From the NCBI RefSeq assembly GCF_016916835.1, contig NZ_JAFFIX010000013.1:124001-188000 (forward strand): a stretch of 64,000 nucleotides of DNA. Reading direction: 5' to 3'. Both the position numbers and the translations under genes were made by a program. The notes beneath the pieces were generated by a model that saw only the letters and a program-made list of their open reading frames with translations, was not told the DNA's origin and did not search any database. This document shows, in pieces, positions 51,488 to 60,545 of this stretch (its first letter is position 1; every line of letters begins with the position of its first letter). This DNA is from Actinacidiphila bryophytorum. GTDB lineage: Bacteria; Actinomycetota; Actinomycetes; Streptomycetales; Streptomycetaceae.

Positions 51488-53284
51488 TCAGGACCCGGGG
51501 GTCAGCTTGACCCACTTGGCGACGCTGGGGACTCCCTTGGCGTCGAGCAGGAAGAGCATGTAGTAGCCGGGGGGCGCCGCGTTGGCCGACGGCGGGGCCT
51601 TGAGGGTGAGCTGGTTGCCCGAGCGGGCGGTGATCTCCAGGTCCAGGTGGCGCTGGCTGGTGTCCACCGCGTGCGTCGACGTGATCGGCGCCATCAGGAC
51701 GGCCCGGCTGACCTGGCCGGGCGTGGTGGTGGTGACCTTCATCGAGCTGCCGTAGCCGACTGCCCCGGTGGGCACCCGGGTGAGGGTGGGGCGCGCGCCC
51801 TGGTGCAGGTAGGCGGGCTCGTAGATCTCGATGGTGCCGTTCATGCCGGACGTGATGTCCGGGTTGTTCGCGATCTGCTGGAGCTCGTCTCCGGTGACCA
51901 TGATCCGGCCGTCGGGGAGGATGACGGCGTTGGAGTGGTAGCCGCGCGGCAGCCGCTGGGAGGGGCCGAGCGTCCATTTGCCCGCGGTGTCCCGCAGTTC
52001 GATCTGGCGGTACTTCAGGTCGGCGTTGGGGTTGTAGTCGCCGTTGCCGTAGTTGCGGATGTCGTAGGAGCCGTTGACGGTCAGCAGCGTGCTGTCGGGC
52101 AGGATCAGGGTGTCGTCCTGGGTGCGGCCGAACGCCCGCGGGGTGTCCTTGTGCCAGGCGCCGCCGGAGAAGCGGTACGTGTTGGGGTCGTTGCGGTTGC
52201 CGCCGAGGATCAGCACCGAGTCGGGGCCCTGGGTGCCGTTGGGCAGCGCGATGGCGGAACCGTAGTTGCGCAGGCCGCCGTCGGGGCGGTCGGGCAGCTG
52301 GGTGCGGGTCTGGGTGGCGGGGTCGAAGCGCCATTCCTGGTCGGCGTCGCGGCCGAAGCCGTAGATCTTGCCGTCGTTGAGCGAGAACAGGTGCGGGTAG
52401 TCCATCCGGTAGGGCGCGTCGGACTTCCACCGGTCGGCGGCGACACCGTCGGGCACCTGGCCCTTGGTGAGCGGGACGGGGGTGTTCTTGGCCGGGAACT
52501 GCTCGATGACCGGGGTGGGGGTGCCCCAGCCCAGCTCGGACTGGCCGGACATGATGACCTGGCGGCCCTCGGCGTCGGTGACGACGGTCGGGTACCAGCG
52601 GCCGACGGAGAGGTCCTTCTGCTGGTGCCAGGTCTCGGTCCACGGGTCGAAGACGAGCGCGAGCTTGGCTCCGGTGCCGCCGTTGCCGCCGAGGTTGCCG
52701 CCGAAGACGCCGACCATGCCGTTGGGCAGGTAGGAGTGGCCGGCGCAGAAGAACGGGGCGGGGCGCGGCTCGTTCGTGCCGTCGGGCATGTCGACCACGG
52801 GCGGCGGCACGGCCTTGAAGGCTGCGGGGCCTTCACCGGCGGCCGGGTCCCAGACGTAGGCTCGGCCGGCGTTGCGGCTGCCGATGACGTCGGTGGGGGC
52901 CGGCTCCTTCTGCGGGTTGTCCTCGACGCTCTCGAAGGAGAACAGCAGGACCTTCCCCGTCGGCAGCAGCGCCACGTGCGCGGCGAAGTCGGGGCTGGAG
53001 AAGTAGTCGGTGAACTGCCCGAACTTCGCCGGGTCGAACTTCGCGTTGCCCTGCGCCTGCGTGTCGGTGAGCATTTTCAGCCGCGCGGTGCGGGTGGTCT
53101 GCGGGTAGTCGGTCTGGACGGCCCGCACGTCGCGGTCCCCGGTGCCGGGGTCGGACGCCGCGGAGGCCGTGGTCAGCGGCGCGGTCAGGGCTGCGGTGGT
53201 GCCCAGGGCGAGGACGGCTCCCCAGGCCGCCCGCACTCCCGGCCGCCCGGCGCGTGGTCTCGTACGTGATCTGTTCGGTGACAT
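51488..53284 (-). CDS. Secreted copper-radical oxidase (galactose/glyoxal oxidase-like)
   Basis: A 598-residue exported kelch-propeller protein with a C-terminal DUF1929 domain. The signal peptide ends near 'TTASAAS'. All positions of a Tyr-Cys radical copper site can be assigned by pattern: C180 in 'PFFCAGHSYLPNG', Y231 in 'SVGRWYPTVVT' (crosslink pair), Y449 and H450 in 'PRGYHSNAVILPDGR', and H538 in 'ITSTHAVDTSQRH'. Such enzymes oxidise alcohols or aldehydes with release of hydrogen peroxide. In streptomycetes the paralogue GlxA acts on glycans at hyphal tips, but its usual CslA partner is not adjacent here. GAGGAG lies before the ATG. Confidence 0.88.
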   Translation of the reverse strand: MSPNRSRTRPRAGRPGVRAAWGAVLALGTTAALTAPLTTASAASDPGTGDRDVRAVQTDYPQTTRTARLKMLTDTQAQGNAKFDPAKFGQFTDYFSSPDFAAHVALLPTGKVLLFSFESVEDNPQKEPAPTDVIGSRNAGRAYVWDPAAGEGPAAFKAVPPPVVDMPDGTNEPRPAPFFCAGHSYLPNGMVGVFGGNLGGNGGTGAKLALVFDPWTETWHQQKDLSVGRWYPTVVTDAEGRQVIMSGQSELGWGTPTPVIEQFPAKNTPVPLTKGQVPDGVAADRWKSDAPYRMDYPHLFSLNDGKIYGFGRDADQEWRFDPATQTRTQLPDRPDGGLRNYGSAIALPNGTQGPDSVLILGGNRNDPNTYRFSGGAWHKDTPRAFGRTQDDTLILPDSTLLTVNGSYDIRNYGNGDYNPNADLKYRQIELRDTAGKWTLGPSQRLPRGYHSNAVILPDGRIMVTGDELQQIANNPDITSGMNGTIEIYEPAYLHQGARPTLTRVPTGAVGYGSSMKVTTTTPGQVSRAVLMAPITSTHAVDTSQRHLDLEITARSGNQLTLKAPPSANAAPPGYYMLFLLDAKGVPSVAKWVKLTPGS

Positions 53285-53547
53285 CGGACTCCTCAGCCCG
53301 GCCGCACGGGCGGTCGGGGAAGTCGGCGTGCGGCATAGGCCGGCCGTGACGCCGCGCATATGATTACGGACAGCGATAATTCGATCACGCTGAGTTCCGG
53401 ACGTGGAGTGGACACAGCATCGAATCCCGCACGATCACTCGATCGTAGTCACTGTGAGTGTCCGGCCGGGGTTGCCGTCGCCGCCGTGCTGCAATGGCCG
53501 AAACCGCTTCGGCGGAAGTGCGAGGACAGCAGGAAGGAGCGCGTTCA

Positions 53548-53961
53548 GTGATCAGCACGACCCTCAAGCGCGCCGCCGCGACCGCGGGCATCTCGATGCT
53601 CGCCGTCACGGCCGGCGGCGGAGCGACAGCCGTGGCGCAGACCACGGTTCAGCCGCAGGCGGTGCAAGGCGGCGTCATCAAGGGCGGCGCCGACGGCACC
53701 CCGCGGACGTTGATGTGCCCGCCGGAGGAGAACGTCCTCAGCGGCGGGTTCACCCTGTCGGCGCCCGACGGCCGACTCCTCGGCCACGTCCCCGCCGACC
53801 TGGTGGAGAGCCGTCCGACCGAGGACGCCACCGGGTGGGTCATCACCGTGCGCAAGAACCTCACGCCCGAGGGGCGGGGCCGCCACAAGGGCCGCACCGA
53901 CCCGGCCGACCTCACCTTGTGGGTCGTCTGCACCCAGGGCGAGAACACCCCGGGCGGCTGA
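53548..53961 (+). CDS. Small secreted protein of unknown function
   Basis: A 137-residue protein starting at GTG, 10 bases after AGGAAGGAG, with an N-terminal signal ('TLKRAAATAGISMLAVTAGGGATAVAQ'). The mature part has two cysteines ('TLMCPPEENVLSGGF' and 'WVVCTQGEN') that could pair, and short strands that suggest a small beta-sandwich. Its type is common among streptomycete secreted proteins but no family is recognised. It is divergent from the copper-radical oxidase. Confidence 0.7.
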   Translation: MISTTLKRAAATAGISMLAVTAGGGATAVAQTTVQPQAVQGGVIKGGADGTPRTLMCPPEENVLSGGFTLSAPDGRLLGHVPADLVESRPTEDATGWVITVRKNLTPEGRGRHKGRTDPADLTLWVVCTQGENTPGG

Positions 53962-54024
53962 CGGCCGGGGGCCGCGCCGGCGCGCCTGCCTGAGCGCTCA
54001 GGCAGGAACGTCCGCCGCGGCTGG

Positions 54025-54291
54025 TCACCGGGCGTCACCGTCGGCCGCCGACGGCTCCGCCGGGCGGAGCTTCCGGGCCGCGCGGCCGGCGCGGAAGGCG
54101 AGGAGGCGGGCCCGGCGGGGCGCCGGGGCAGGTGTCTCGGCGTGCACCCGGGCGTGCTTGGCGAGCAGCGCCTGTGCCTGGATGCGGATGCGCTCCGGGT
54201 CGAAGCCCGGCGGCGGTTCCGCGCCGCCGACCAGCGCGGCCAGCAGCCGTTCCTGCGCCGCCCCGAGGGCGGCCCGCTCAGCGTCCGACAC
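54025..54291 (-). CDS. Small helical protein in the DUF692 operon
   Basis: An 88-residue protein starting at GTG ('[22 protein letters not shown]') and overlapping the 3' end of the DUF692 gene by 14 bp. It contains '[27 protein letters not shown]' and an Arg-rich end ('[17 protein letters not shown]'). DUF692 enzymes that modify peptides usually work with a small partner that presents the substrate (MbnC, TglI). This gene occupies that position but has no visible similarity to those partners. It could be a substrate-binding partner or a simple accessory protein. Confidence 0.65.
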   Translation of the reverse strand: MSDAERAALGAAQERLLAALVGGAEPPPGFDPERIRIQAQALLAKHARVHAETPAPAPRRARLLAFRAGRAARKLRPAEPSAADGDAR

Positions 54292-55108
54292 CGGCGCCCC
54301 TTGCCACCGCGCCGCGGATGGCGGCGAGTTCACCGGCGAGCCCGGCGTCCGTCGGGTAGTCGCCGTCCCTCTCCAGCAGCACCCCCGGCAGCTCCGCCCT
54401 GGCCGCGAGGTCGGCGAGCAGGTCGAGCACGGCCGGCCCCACCGGGTGGGTGTGCGTGTCGTGCCAGACGCCGTCGCGCTCGACCCCGCCCGCCACATGG
54501 ACGTAACCCAGCCGCTCCAGCGGGAGTTCACCGAGCACTTTGTGCGGGTCGGTGCCCAGGTTGACGTGTGCGGTGTGCAGGTTGGCGACGTCGACCAGCA
54601 GCATGGCCCCGGTCCGCTCGGCGACCTCGGCCAGGAACTGCCCCTCGGTCAGCTCCTCGTCGGGCCAGGCCAGCAGCGGTGCGATGTTCTCCAGCGCCAG
54701 CGGGACCGGCAGCTGATCCTGGGCGATCCTGATGTTCTCGGTCAGCACGGTGAGCGTGTCCCGGGTCCTGGGCACCGGCAGCAGGTGCCCGGCGTGCCAG
54801 GCGCCCGCCCGGGTGAAGGCGATGTGCTCGCTGACCAGGGGCGAGCCCAGCGCCTGTGCGCACGCGGCGAGATGGGCCAGCCGCCGGGGATCGGGGCGCT
54901 CGGCGCCGCCGAGCGACAGCGAGACGCCGTGCGGGACCACCGGTGTGCCGCGCTCGCGCAGCACCCGCAGCGAGGCGAACAGCCGCTTGGGGTCGATGCC
55001 TTCCGCGACGGCCTCGACGAAGTCGACGCCGGGCAGCCGCTCGACGGTGAGGTCGATGCGCGGGCGCCAGCCGATGCCGTAGCCCAGGCGGGGCGCACTC
55101 GCGGTCAT
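54278..55108 (-). CDS. DUF692 multinuclear non-haem iron oxidase-like protein
   Basis: A 276-residue TIM-barrel protein of the DUF692 (MNIO) family that includes MbnB, TglH and ChrH. These enzymes use two or three iron ions to rearrange cysteine residues of ribosomal peptides (known). The metal-ligand pattern is visible: H60 ('[12 protein letters not shown]'), E94-H95 ('SEHIAFT'), E140 ('LENIAPL'), D173/H178 ('DVANLHT'), H204 ('YVHVAGG'), H219-H221 ('[10 protein letters not shown]') and E246 ('LLERDGDYP'). Its ATG overlaps the stop of a membrane protein with a Gly/Cys tail (ATGA), so the two products are made together. Confidence 0.88.
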   Translation of the reverse strand: MTASAPRLGYGIGWRPRIDLTVERLPGVDFVEAVAEGIDPKRLFASLRVLRERGTPVVPHGVSLSLGGAERPDPRRLAHLAACAQALGSPLVSEHIAFTRAGAWHAGHLLPVPRTRDTLTVLTENIRIAQDQLPVPLALENIAPLLAWPDEELTEGQFLAEVAERTGAMLLVDVANLHTAHVNLGTDPHKVLGELPLERLGYVHVAGGVERDGVWHDTHTHPVGPAVLDLLADLAARAELPGVLLERDGDYPTDAGLAGELAAIRGAVARGAGVGR

Positions 55109-56016
55109 CCGCCGCACCCGCCGCAGCCGCCTCCGCACCCGCCGCCCCCGCAGCCTCCTCCGCCGGAGTCGCCGCCCCCGGAGTCCGTGGAGCCGGACCC
55201 GGACCCGGACATCCCGCCGTAGAGGGCCTGACGCAGGTCGGGGTCGGCCACGCCCGCGGCGCCGAGCACGGCGACGCCGAGCACCGCGGCGGGCACGAGC
55301 ATGTCGTCGCCGCCGGAGGGCGCGTAGGAGGCGATGCCGTAGGAGCCGAAGAGCCGCGGGTCGGGGACGTGCCCCTGCCGGGCGCGCTCCAGCAGCCGGT
55401 CCCCGGCCAGGGTGCGGCGCGGTGCGCTCGCGGCGACGGCCACCGTGATGCCGCCGCTGAGCAGCAGGGCCACGACCAGCAGGCCGACCGGTCGGCCCAG
55501 GTGGACGCCGTTGACGAGCCGGGCGACGCCGACGCAGAAGACCGCGGCGAGCGGCAGGGCCGAGGTCAGTGCCGCCTTGCGGCGGCCCGCGCCGAACAGC
55601 AGGCCGCGCCGGACGGCGTCCTGGGCCACCTGCTGGACGGGGGCGCTGGCGGCGGCCCGCGTCCTGGCGGTCGACAAGGTGATGCCGGCCGGGGTGTCGA
55701 AGCAGCCCAGCACCGCCTGCTGCACCGGTTCGTGCGCGACCTGCACGCCTGCCGGGCTGATCCGGTGGTCCCGGCCGGCCCGCAGCCGGCCCGTCTCGAC
55801 CAGTGCCTGCACGGCGGTGTCCACCACACGTGCCGTGCCGCCGCCGACGACGGCGAGCGTGTAGACGTCGGCGGGCCCCGTCCCCGCCGCCGGGTCGGTG
55901 TCCCGCCGCCTGCGGAACCCCGCTTTCAGCAATGCCGCTGCGATGCCCGCGACGGCGAAGGCCGCCGCGTACACCCCGAGGAATTCCGGTCCGCTCATGC
56001 CCCACGGCTGACTCAT
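55105..56016 (-). CDS. TIGR04222-type membrane protein with Gly/Cys-rich tail
   Basis: A 303-residue protein with a first hydrophobic segment (about residues 11-31), a soluble domain of about 120 residues ('[20 protein letters not shown]') and further spans at about 150-170 and 175-197. After '[11 protein letters not shown]' the last 35 residues are almost only Gly, Ser and Cys, with C289, C294, C298 and C301 separated by Gly runs. This layout matches the TIGR04222 family, known to end in such tails and to be encoded beside DUF692 proteins. The tail is a plausible target of the coupled DUF692 enzyme. ATG 56016 is preferred over longer starts. Confidence 0.8.
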   Translation of the reverse strand: MSQPWGMSGPEFLGVYAAAFAVAGIAAALLKAGFRRRRDTDPAAGTGPADVYTLAVVGGGTARVVDTAVQALVETGRLRAGRDHRISPAGVQVAHEPVQQAVLGCFDTPAGITLSTARTRAAASAPVQQVAQDAVRRGLLFGAGRRKAALTSALPLAAVFCVGVARLVNGVHLGRPVGLLVVALLLSGGITVAVAASAPRRTLAGDRLLERARQGHVPDPRLFGSYGIASYAPSGGDDMLVPAAVLGVAVLGAAGVADPDLRQALYGGMSGSGSGSTDSGGGDSGGGGCGGGGCGGGCGGCGG

Positions 56017-56348
56017 GTCCACCACCCCCGCCCGATGTGACGCCCTCTCGGCTCGCCGCGGTTCCGCGCTGCCGTCCGGGTGCACGGCGCCGCCCGCAGC
56101 CCTCGGTCCGATCCGCCCCTATGCCAGCTACTCGCCAACCTTGAGCAAACGATTGACAAAGCAGATACACGATTGCCACCTTTGACTCGCAAAAACCAGG
56201 CAAACACCTCCACTTTTTCTGGCTGCTATTTGCAACTTCGTCGCAGCAGCTGCTGGCCTGTCATGCCCGGCGCCGCGCGAGCCGCTGCCGCAGCGGCCCC
56301 TGAGCCTCCCCCCACCCGCTCTCTCATCCGGACAGAACAGAGGAGACC
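56017..56348. other. 332-bp AT-richer intergenic region
   Basis: The region between the divergent TIGR04222-type gene and the broken GH87 gene is clearly less GC-rich than its surroundings, mainly 56140-56260. ACGATTG occurs at 56149 and again at 56169, a spacing of 20 bp (two helical turns), which suggests a regulator site. TTGACA is present at 56153-56158 but no matching -10 is obvious. No gene is seen. Confidence 0.4.
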
Positions 56349-57613
56349 ATGAAACGCACGCAGCTCAGACGCCTGCTCATCGGCGTGCTCGCGGTCGGCC
56401 TGACCACCCTGGGCCTCTCCCCGATCGCCGCCTCCGCCTCAGCCGCCGACCGCCCGAACCTGGCGCTGGGCAAAACCGCTTCCGCGGACGGCTCGGTCGC
56501 CCGGCCGGCCGGTGGCGGCAGGAGCAGAAGATCCTCACCGACGACCCGCTCGACCGGGGCCAGTACAACCAGGTGGGCATAAGCAACGTCACGATCCGCG
56601 GTGCGGGCATGTGGTACTCCCAGCTCTACACCCTGACGCAGCCGCAGGACGCGCACGGCATCAACCACCCGCACGAGGGCAACTTCGGCTTCGACATCGA
56701 CGGCAACACCCAGATATCGGACATCGCCATCTTCGGCTCCGGCCGGATCCGCGGCGGCGACGGCAACGCCGAGGGCGGGGTCGGCCTCAACGGCCGGTTC
56801 GGCAAGAACTCCAAGATCAGCAACGTGTGGATCGAGCACTCCAACGTCGGGGTGTGGGTCGGCCGCGACTACGACAACATCCCCGACCTGTGGGGTCCCG
56901 CGGACGGGCTGCAGTTCAGCGGCATGCGGATCCGCGACACCTACGCCGACGGCATCAACTTCACCAACGGCACGCGCAATTCGCAGGTGTTCAACTCCTC
57001 CTTCCGCACCACCGGCGACGACTCGCTGGCCGTCTGGGCCAACAAGTACGTCAAGAACCAGTCGGTCGACATCGGCCACGACAACCACTTCGTCAACAAC
57101 ACCGTCCAGCTGCCCTGGCGGGCCAACGGCATCGCGATCTACGGCGGTTACGGCAACACGATCGAGAACAACCTCGTCTACGACACGATGAACTACCCGG
57201 GCATCATGCTGGCGACCGACCACGACCCGCTGCCCTTCTCCGGGCAGACACTGATCGCCAACAACGCCCTCTACCGCACCGGCGGCGCGTTCTGGGGCGA
57301 GGCGCAGGAGTTCGGCGCCATCACGCTCTTCGCGTCGACCCGGGACATCACCGGCGTCAACATCCGGGACACCGAGATCCACGACTCCACCTACGACGGC
57401 ATCCAGTTCAAGACCGGCGGAGGGAGCATGCCGGGTGTCGCGATCAGCAACGTGACGATCGACAAGTCCGACAACGGGGCCGGCATCCGAGCGCAGGGCG
57501 GTGCCAGGGGCAGCGCGACCCTCACGAACGTGAGCATCACCGGCTCGGCCGACGGCGACATCCTGGTCGAACCGGGTTCGCAGTTCGTGATCGACGCAAG
57601 TGCGGGTTCCTGA
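56349..57613 (+). pseudogene. Secreted GH87-like alpha-glucanase broken by internal deletion
   Basis: The 5' part encodes a good signal peptide and the first residues of a discoidin-type carbohydrate-binding module ('RPNLALGKTASADGS'), then leaves frame and stops at 56582. The catalytic part continues in another frame, detectable from about 56520 ('KILTDDPLDRGQYNQ') to 57613. It is a right-handed beta-helix: 'ISNVTIRGAGMWYS', 'NHPHEGNFGFDIDGN', 'DTYADGINFTNGTRN', 'TTGDDSLAVWANKY', characteristic of GH87 mycodextranase/alpha-1,3-glucanase enzymes. Full-length relatives have several hundred residues between these parts, so an internal deletion with frameshift is inferred. No ribosome site precedes GTG 56573, so an active secreted product is unlikely. 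Confidence 0.75.
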
Positions 57614-57652
57614 CCCCGCCCTTCGGGGCTGCTGACCCCGCGTGACCCCGGC

Positions 57653-57684
57653 AAGCGGCTCCGGACTCCGGTCCGGGGCCGCTT
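57653..57684 (+). terminator. Terminator after the GH87 remnant
   Basis: A 14-bp stem with one G-U pair (AAGCGGCTCCGGAC with its complement) and a 4-base loop is followed by TTCTCCC. A smaller CCCCG/CGGGG hairpin lies just before it. Confidence 0.75.
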
Positions 57685-57797
57685 TCTCCCGACCCGTCCG
57701 GGTGACACCTCGTACACATGTCCTCGTGGGGATACGTCGATGTGCGCACCTATAGTTCCATATGACCGGATGGGGTGTGCGAGGAGGGAGGCCGCGC

Positions 57798-58337
57798 ATG
57801 GCCAGTGTTTTCCAACAGCGCAAGTTCCAGGGGATGTTCAACGCCTTCGACACCGACGGTGACGGATATCTGCGCGAGGAGGACTTCAGGGAACTGGTCG
57901 CCCGCTGGAGCCGGCTGCCCGGGGTCGGCCCCGGCACGGAGCTGCGCACCCGGGTGGAGACGCTGCTCATGGGCTGGTGGGCGGTGCTGCTGGAAACCGG
58001 CGACACCGACGGGGACGGGGCCGTCGACCTCGCCGAGATCATCGCGCTCGCCGACCGGCTGCCCGGCATGGTCGCGGACGTCACCGCGACCGCCGACACG
58101 ATCTTCGACGCGGTCGACGCCAACGGGGACGGCCGCATCTCGCCCGAGGAGCACCGCAGGCTCGTCGAGACCTGGAACGGCGCGCCCGTCGACATGGACG
58201 GCGTCTTCGAACTGCTCGACCCCAACGGGGACGGGCATCTCAGCCGGGAGGAATTCGCCCTGCTGTGGCGGCAGTTCTGGATCAGCCAGGACCCGGCCGA
58301 ACCGGGCAACTGGCTCTGCGGCAAATTCGCGGCGTGA
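57798..58337 (+). CDS. EF-hand calcium-binding protein (calerythrin-like)
   Basis: A 179-residue cytoplasmic protein with four EF-hand loops at residues 18-29 (DTDGDGYLREED), 69-80 (DTDGDGAVDLAE), 107-118 (DANGDGRISPEE) and 141-152 (DPNGDGHLSREE). Loops 2-4 have the full canonical pattern including Glu at position 12; loop 1 ends in Asp. The length and spacing match calerythrin/CabD-type proteins of actinomycetes, thought to buffer or sense calcium. GGAGGGAGG lies before the ATG, and an upstream in-frame ATG at 57762 is less likely. It converges on an epimerase-like gene. Confidence 0.92.
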   Translation: MASVFQQRKFQGMFNAFDTDGDGYLREEDFRELVARWSRLPGVGPGTELRTRVETLLMGWWAVLLETGDTDGDGAVDLAEIIALADRLPGMVADVTATADTIFDAVDANGDGRISPEEHRRLVETWNGAPVDMDGVFELLDPNGDGHLSREEFALLWRQFWISQDPAEPGNWLCGKFAA

Positions 58338-58350
58338 GCCGCGACCGGGG

Positions 58351-59283
58351 TCAGCCGCCGCCCGGGGCGCCCAGGGCGCCCGAGGTGAAGTCGGCGAGCG
58401 TGCGGCGGGCCGTCCAGCCCTGGGCGCGGGCCTTGGACACGTCCAGGACGACGCTGCGCGCCAACTGGTCGACGGCATAGCGGGTGAGGGCCGCGTCCGC
58501 GTGCGGGCGCAGCCCGGCCAGCGCCTGGGCGGCCGACGCGGCGGCGTCGGCCACCGGCCGCGGCAGGTGGCGGATGCGCGCCCGCACCCCGTGGGCGCGC
58601 AGCACCGCGCCGACCGCCTCGTCGCGGTCGTAGGGTGCCGGATCCGCGATGTTGTACGCGCCGGGCGGCCATCCGTCGCGGGCCGCGGCCAGGCAGGCGT
58701 CGGCGAGGTTCTCGACGGCCGTCAGGCTGAGCCGCACGCTCGGGCCCGGCAGCAGGAGCAGGCCGCGGCGGACGCGGGCCAGCAGCCGCGGCACCAGGTG
58801 CGGGTCCCCCGGGCCGTACACCGCCCGCGGCCTGAGCACCACGGCGCCGGCCGCCAGCGCCAGCGCCTCGCCGGCCGCCTTGGTGCGGCCGTACGCATTG
58901 AGCTGGCCCCGCACCGGGTGCTCCTCCGTGACGTGCGAGCGGTCGCCCTCCGGCGCGTACACGCTGGCGCTGCTCACCCACACCACCGGCCGGCCGCCCG
59001 CCGCGTGCAGCAGCCGGCGCGAGCCGTCGACGTTGACGGCCCGCATGACCCCTTCCCCGACGGACCCCGGCACCGGGTCCCCGACCGCGGCGGCGCAGTG
59101 CACCACCAGGTCGCACCCGCCCAGGTCCGGCACCTCCCGGGCGGCGTCCCACCCCACATGCCGCCCGACCGGCCCGGGCCGCCGCCCGACACACACGACG
59201 TCCGCTCCGGCCGCGGCGGCAGCGAGAGCGACCTGCGCCCCGCAGAACCCACTCCCCCCGGTGACGGCCACGGTGGTCACCAC
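58351..59283 (-). CDS. 3beta-HSD/OleD-like NAD(P)-dependent dehydrogenase
   Basis: A 310-residue extended SDR with an N-terminal cofactor motif 'VAVTGGSGFCGAQVALAA', 'NVDGSRRLLHAA', 'VVWVSSASVYAPEGD', 'AYGRTKAAGEALAL' (catalytic Y-x3-K) and 'LRPRAVYGPGDPHLVPRLL'. These features match the 3beta-hydroxysteroid dehydrogenase group, which includes OleD, the enzyme that reduces long-chain beta-keto acids in olefin and beta-lactone pathways. It is the last gene of a minus-strand row with a KAS III-like synthase, GT2, adenylate-forming ligase and P450. Two consecutive GTG codons could start it. Confidence 0.85.
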   Translation of the reverse strand: MVTTVAVTGGSGFCGAQVALAAAAAGADVVCVGRRPGPVGRHVGWDAAREVPDLGGCDLVVHCAAAVGDPVPGSVGEGVMRAVNVDGSRRLLHAAGGRPVVWVSSASVYAPEGDRSHVTEEHPVRGQLNAYGRTKAAGEALALAAGAVVLRPRAVYGPGDPHLVPRLLARVRRGLLLLPGPSVRLSLTAVENLADACLAAARDGWPPGAYNIADPAPYDRDEAVGAVLRAHGVRARIRHLPRPVADAAASAAQALAGLRPHADAALTRYAVDQLARSVVLDVSKARAQGWTARRTLADFTSGALGAPGGG

Positions 59284-59425
59284 ACCACCCCCGCGCACCT
59301 GCACCCGATGTCCGCGCCCCCACCCGCGATGACCGCCCTCGCCCCGGCGACACGGAAACCGCACGCGCCACCGGCCCCGACCGCCGCGCCACCGCGCCCG
59401 CGGCCCGACGCACGCGCGCTCCCGC

Positions 59426-60490
59426 TCACCGCTCCCCCTCCGCGTGCCCGGGCGCGGTGGCGCGGACGGTCAGGGTGCGCCAGGACGGGAGGGCTGACCT
59501 GCGGTCCGGGCGGCCGTGGAGGACGGTGGGGCGGTACGGGGACAGCGCCGCCAGGGTGTCGGCGAGTTGGGTGTGGGCCAGGCGGGCGCCCGGACAGGTG
59601 TGCGGGCCGGCCCCGAAGACCAGGTGGGACACCGCGGGCGGGGCCGGGTGGCGGGCGTCGGGGGGATCGGCGTGGGCGCGGGCGGCGTGCCGTGCCACCA
59701 GGAGCAGCCGGTCGCCGGCGCGGAGCCGGGTCCCGGCGACGGTGGCCCCGGCAGCCGCCACGCGCGGCAGCAGCGGGGACGGCGCGAGCACCCGCAGCAG
59801 CTCGGTGACCAGCGCGGGACGCAGCCGGTCGTCGGCCGCCTGGTCCCACAGCCGCGCGTCGGCGCACCACGCCACGGCCCGCGGCAGGGCCGCGACGGTC
59901 GTGTTGACCGCGGCCACCGCGAGCATCGCCCGCAGCGCCGCATGCTCGCCGCCGCCGGGGAGTACGGCCGCCAGCCGCGCCGCCGCGTCCGCCGCCGAGG
60001 TCCCGCCGGGCCGCCGGGTTCCCGGCAGGTGGTCGCGTACGGCGGCGGCAGCGACGTCGGCTGCCGCGGCGGCGACGGCCTGCGGATCGGCGGCCGCACC
60101 GAGCAGCGCGCACACGGTGGCCCCGGCCACCTCGCGTGCCAGCGGCACGAGGTCGACGGCAGCGCCCGCCCCGAGCGGGGCGACCCCCCGGCCGAGCACG
60201 CCGAGCCACACAGGGCGCAGCCGCTCCACCCCGCCGGCCCCCAGGCCCTCGGCGACATCCCGCCGGGCGTCCCGGTGACCGCCGCCGTCCTGGTCGAACA
60301 GCGTGCCGCACCCGCCCAGTTCGCGCCCCGCCCCACCGGTGGTCCCCTCGGCCGCCCGGTCCAGCGGCACACGTGTGAGCACCTCGCGGTAGGCCTCGGT
60401 GCCGTGCACCAGGACAGTGCCCCCGATCCGCCGCACCTCCCGCCGCCGAGTGGCGGCGAGCAGGGCGAACAGCAGCGGGTGGGAGCGCAT
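59426..60490 (-). CDS. Cytochrome P450 with non-canonical I-helix
   Basis: A 354-residue P450, short for the family. It has the haem-thiolate motif 'FGAGPHTCPGARLA' (C299), 'TELLRV' (E230-x-x-R233) and C-helix 'HRDAR' (H72-x3-R76). The oxygen-activation motif normally A/G-G-x-D/E-T-T reads 'AAVNTT' (about 193-198), so the conserved acid is Asn. It lies in the biosynthetic row between the adenylate-forming ligase and the OleD-like dehydrogenase and probably oxidises an intermediate or fatty acyl chain (inference). ATG 60490 is used; GTG 60496 is possible. Its upstream gap carries the repeat array. Confidence 0.85.
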   Translation of the reverse strand: MRSHPLLFALLAATRRREVRRIGGTVLVHGTEAYREVLTRVPLDRAAEGTTGGAGRELGGCGTLFDQDGGGHRDARRDVAEGLGAGGVERLRPVWLGVLGRGVAPLGAGAAVDLVPLAREVAGATVCALLGAAADPQAVAAAAADVAAAAVRDHLPGTRRPGGTSAADAAARLAAVLPGGGEHAALRAMLAVAAVNTTVAALPRAVAWCADARLWDQAADDRLRPALVTELLRVLAPSPLLPRVAAAGATVAGTRLRAGDRLLLVARHAARAHADPPDARHPAPPAVSHLVFGAGPHTCPGARLAHTQLADTLAALSPYRPTVLHGRPDRRSALPSWRTLTVRATAPGHAEGER

Positions 60491-60545
60491 ATACACCCGC
60501 CGATCCCGCCACCTGCCACCCCGGGCACCGGCGCCCCTTTCCCGC

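Noticed and set aside
53285-53547. A gene in the gap between the copper oxidase and the small secreted protein
   Set aside because: Only short frames without ribosome sites; the DNA contains small inverted repeats (CACT-GTG-AGTG) and looks regulatory.
54025-54531. A 168-residue version of the small gene after DUF692
   Set aside because: The N-terminal half overlaps the DUF692 coding frame and is Arg/Ser/Thr-rich shadow sequence; GTG 54291 gives a natural start.
55105-55190. Gly/Cys tail as mere low-complexity noise from a wrong frame
   Set aside because: It is in frame with a good membrane protein, ends at a stop overlapping the DUF692 ATG, and such tails are a feature of the TIGR04222 family.
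57762-57797. Earlier start for the EF-hand protein
   Set aside because: GGAGGGAGG lies directly before ATG 57798, inside the proposed longer N-terminus.
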